Positions 63,695 through 64,000 of a DNA stretch of 64,000 nucleotides are shown piece by piece. Numbering within the stretch: the stretch's first letter is position 1; each line of letters opens with the position of its first letter. Origin of the DNA: Streptomyces griseus subsp. griseus. Lineage in GTDB: Bacteria > Actinomycetota > Actinomycetes > Streptomycetales > Streptomycetaceae. The translations under genes and the position numbers were made by a program. Below the pieces are notes generated by a model, which had not been told where the DNA came from, searched no databases, and saw only the letters and a program-made list of their open reading frames with translations. Where the stretch lies: positions 5,580,001-5,644,000 of the forward strand of contig NZ_CP032543.1 of assembly GCF_003610995.1 (NCBI RefSeq), written 5' to 3'.

Positions 63695-64000
63695 GTGCAG
63701 CGCTGGCGTGGCTTGGAGGACATCCCCCAGGACTGGGGACGCAGCGTCGTCACCATCGGCTCCTACGACGGCGTGCACCGCGGACACCAGCTGATCATCG
63801 GCCGTGCCGTGGAGCGCGCCCGTGAGCTGGGCGTTCCGTCCGTCGTCGTGACCTTCGACCCGCACCCCAGCGAGGTCGTCCGCCCCGGCAGCCACCCGCC
63901 GCTGCTCGCCCCGCACCACCGCCGCGCCGAGCTCATGGCGGAGCTGGGCGTGGACGCGGTGCTGATCCTGCCGTTCACCGCGGAGTTCTCGAAGCTGTCG
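63695..64000 (+). CDS. ribF: Bifunctional riboflavin kinase/FAD synthetase, 5' part
   Basis: The first 102 codons are in the window; the 3' end is cut off. The FAD-synthetase nucleotidyltransferase motif VTIGSYDGVHRGHQLIIGRA is complete, followed by VVVTFDPHPSEVVRP and the C-terminal side of the adenylyltransferase domain. The kinase domain would lie beyond 64000. The enzyme makes FMN and FAD. GTG 63695 follows GAGGAG by 8 nt. It keeps the truB-(X)-ribF order seen in Streptomyces. Confidence 0.95.
   Translation, partial: MQRWRGLEDIPQDWGRSVVTIGSYDGVHRGHQLIIGRAVERARELGVPSVVVTFDPHPSEVVRPGSHPPLLAPHHRRAELMAELGVDAVLILPFTAEFSKLS

Noticed and set aside
1..64000. CRISPR arrays, insertion sequences, tRNA or rRNA genes
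   Set aside because: None seen: no regularly spaced direct repeats with unique spacers, no transposase frames with terminal repeats, no cloverleaf or rRNA signatures. A full scan by tRNAscan and IS databases was not possible.

Overview
The window reads as a Streptomyces chromosome segment. Nearly every real gene has strongly G/C-biased third codon positions, GTG starts are common, several overlaps are of the ATGA or GTGA type, and two solute-binding proteins are twin-arginine lipoproteins. From memory, the gene order from rlmN to ribF resembles the S. coelicolor SCO56xx-SCO571x region; no alignment was run. The replicon is therefore probably core chromosome, apart from the left end.

Layout. 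(1) 1-2.4 kb is an accessory-looking edge: a 68-aa unknown protein, a 10-bp tandem repeat, and a GntR/UTRA regulator divergent from a methyltransferase gene that looks leaderless. One operator-like sequence lies over that promoter and recurs, inverted, at the left edge of the window. (2) 2.5-10.2 kb holds rlmN, a TPP-riboswitch-controlled thiamine ABC transporter (thiBPQ), an SRPBCC protein, and a two-gene ABC exporter-like unit whose ATPase has lost its signature motif. (3) 10.4-38.9 kb is dominated by polyamine/GABA catabolism: an aminotransferase with an Lrp/AsnC regulator, two aminobutyraldehyde-type dehydrogenases, two polyamine-binding lipoproteins, one complete polyamine ABC importer, a PuuB-like FAD oxidoreductase, gabT, a PucR-family regulator and a succinate-semialdehyde-type dehydrogenase. 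Interspersed are adenosine deaminase, a glycerophosphodiesterase, a DUF574 methyltransferase, a NADAR protein, a secreted GH18 chitinase with a DasR-like site, a PAP2 phosphatase and a VirD4-like ATPase carrying an apparent 1-base frameshift.

(4) 39-47 kb: mgtE behind a structured leader, a long acyl-CoA dehydrogenase, then dxr, a site-2 metalloprotease and ispG (MEP isoprenoid pathway). (5) 47-60 kb: two GNAT acetyltransferases, proS, a degenerate antibiotic-kinase-like protein, a ferritin-like gene pair, and the conserved rimP-nusA-rnpM-infB-ylxP-rbfA-truB translation cluster. (6) 60.07-63.65 kb: a 1192-aa fusion of a catalytically degenerate trypsin-like domain, a STAND/NACHT-like NTPase with an Arg in Walker A, and a long helical C-terminus. 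It sits between truB and ribF, which is cut by the window edge.

The catabolic genes form a plausible route: putrescine/polyamines enter through the ABC importer, are converted by aminotransferase or FAD oxidase to 4-aminobutyraldehyde, then by aldehyde dehydrogenase to GABA, by GabT to succinic semialdehyde, and by the last dehydrogenase to succinate. The most unusual items are the trypsin-STAND fusion, the pseudokinase, the frameshifted VirD4-like gene, the mirrored GntR operators and the duplicated terminator module behind infB.
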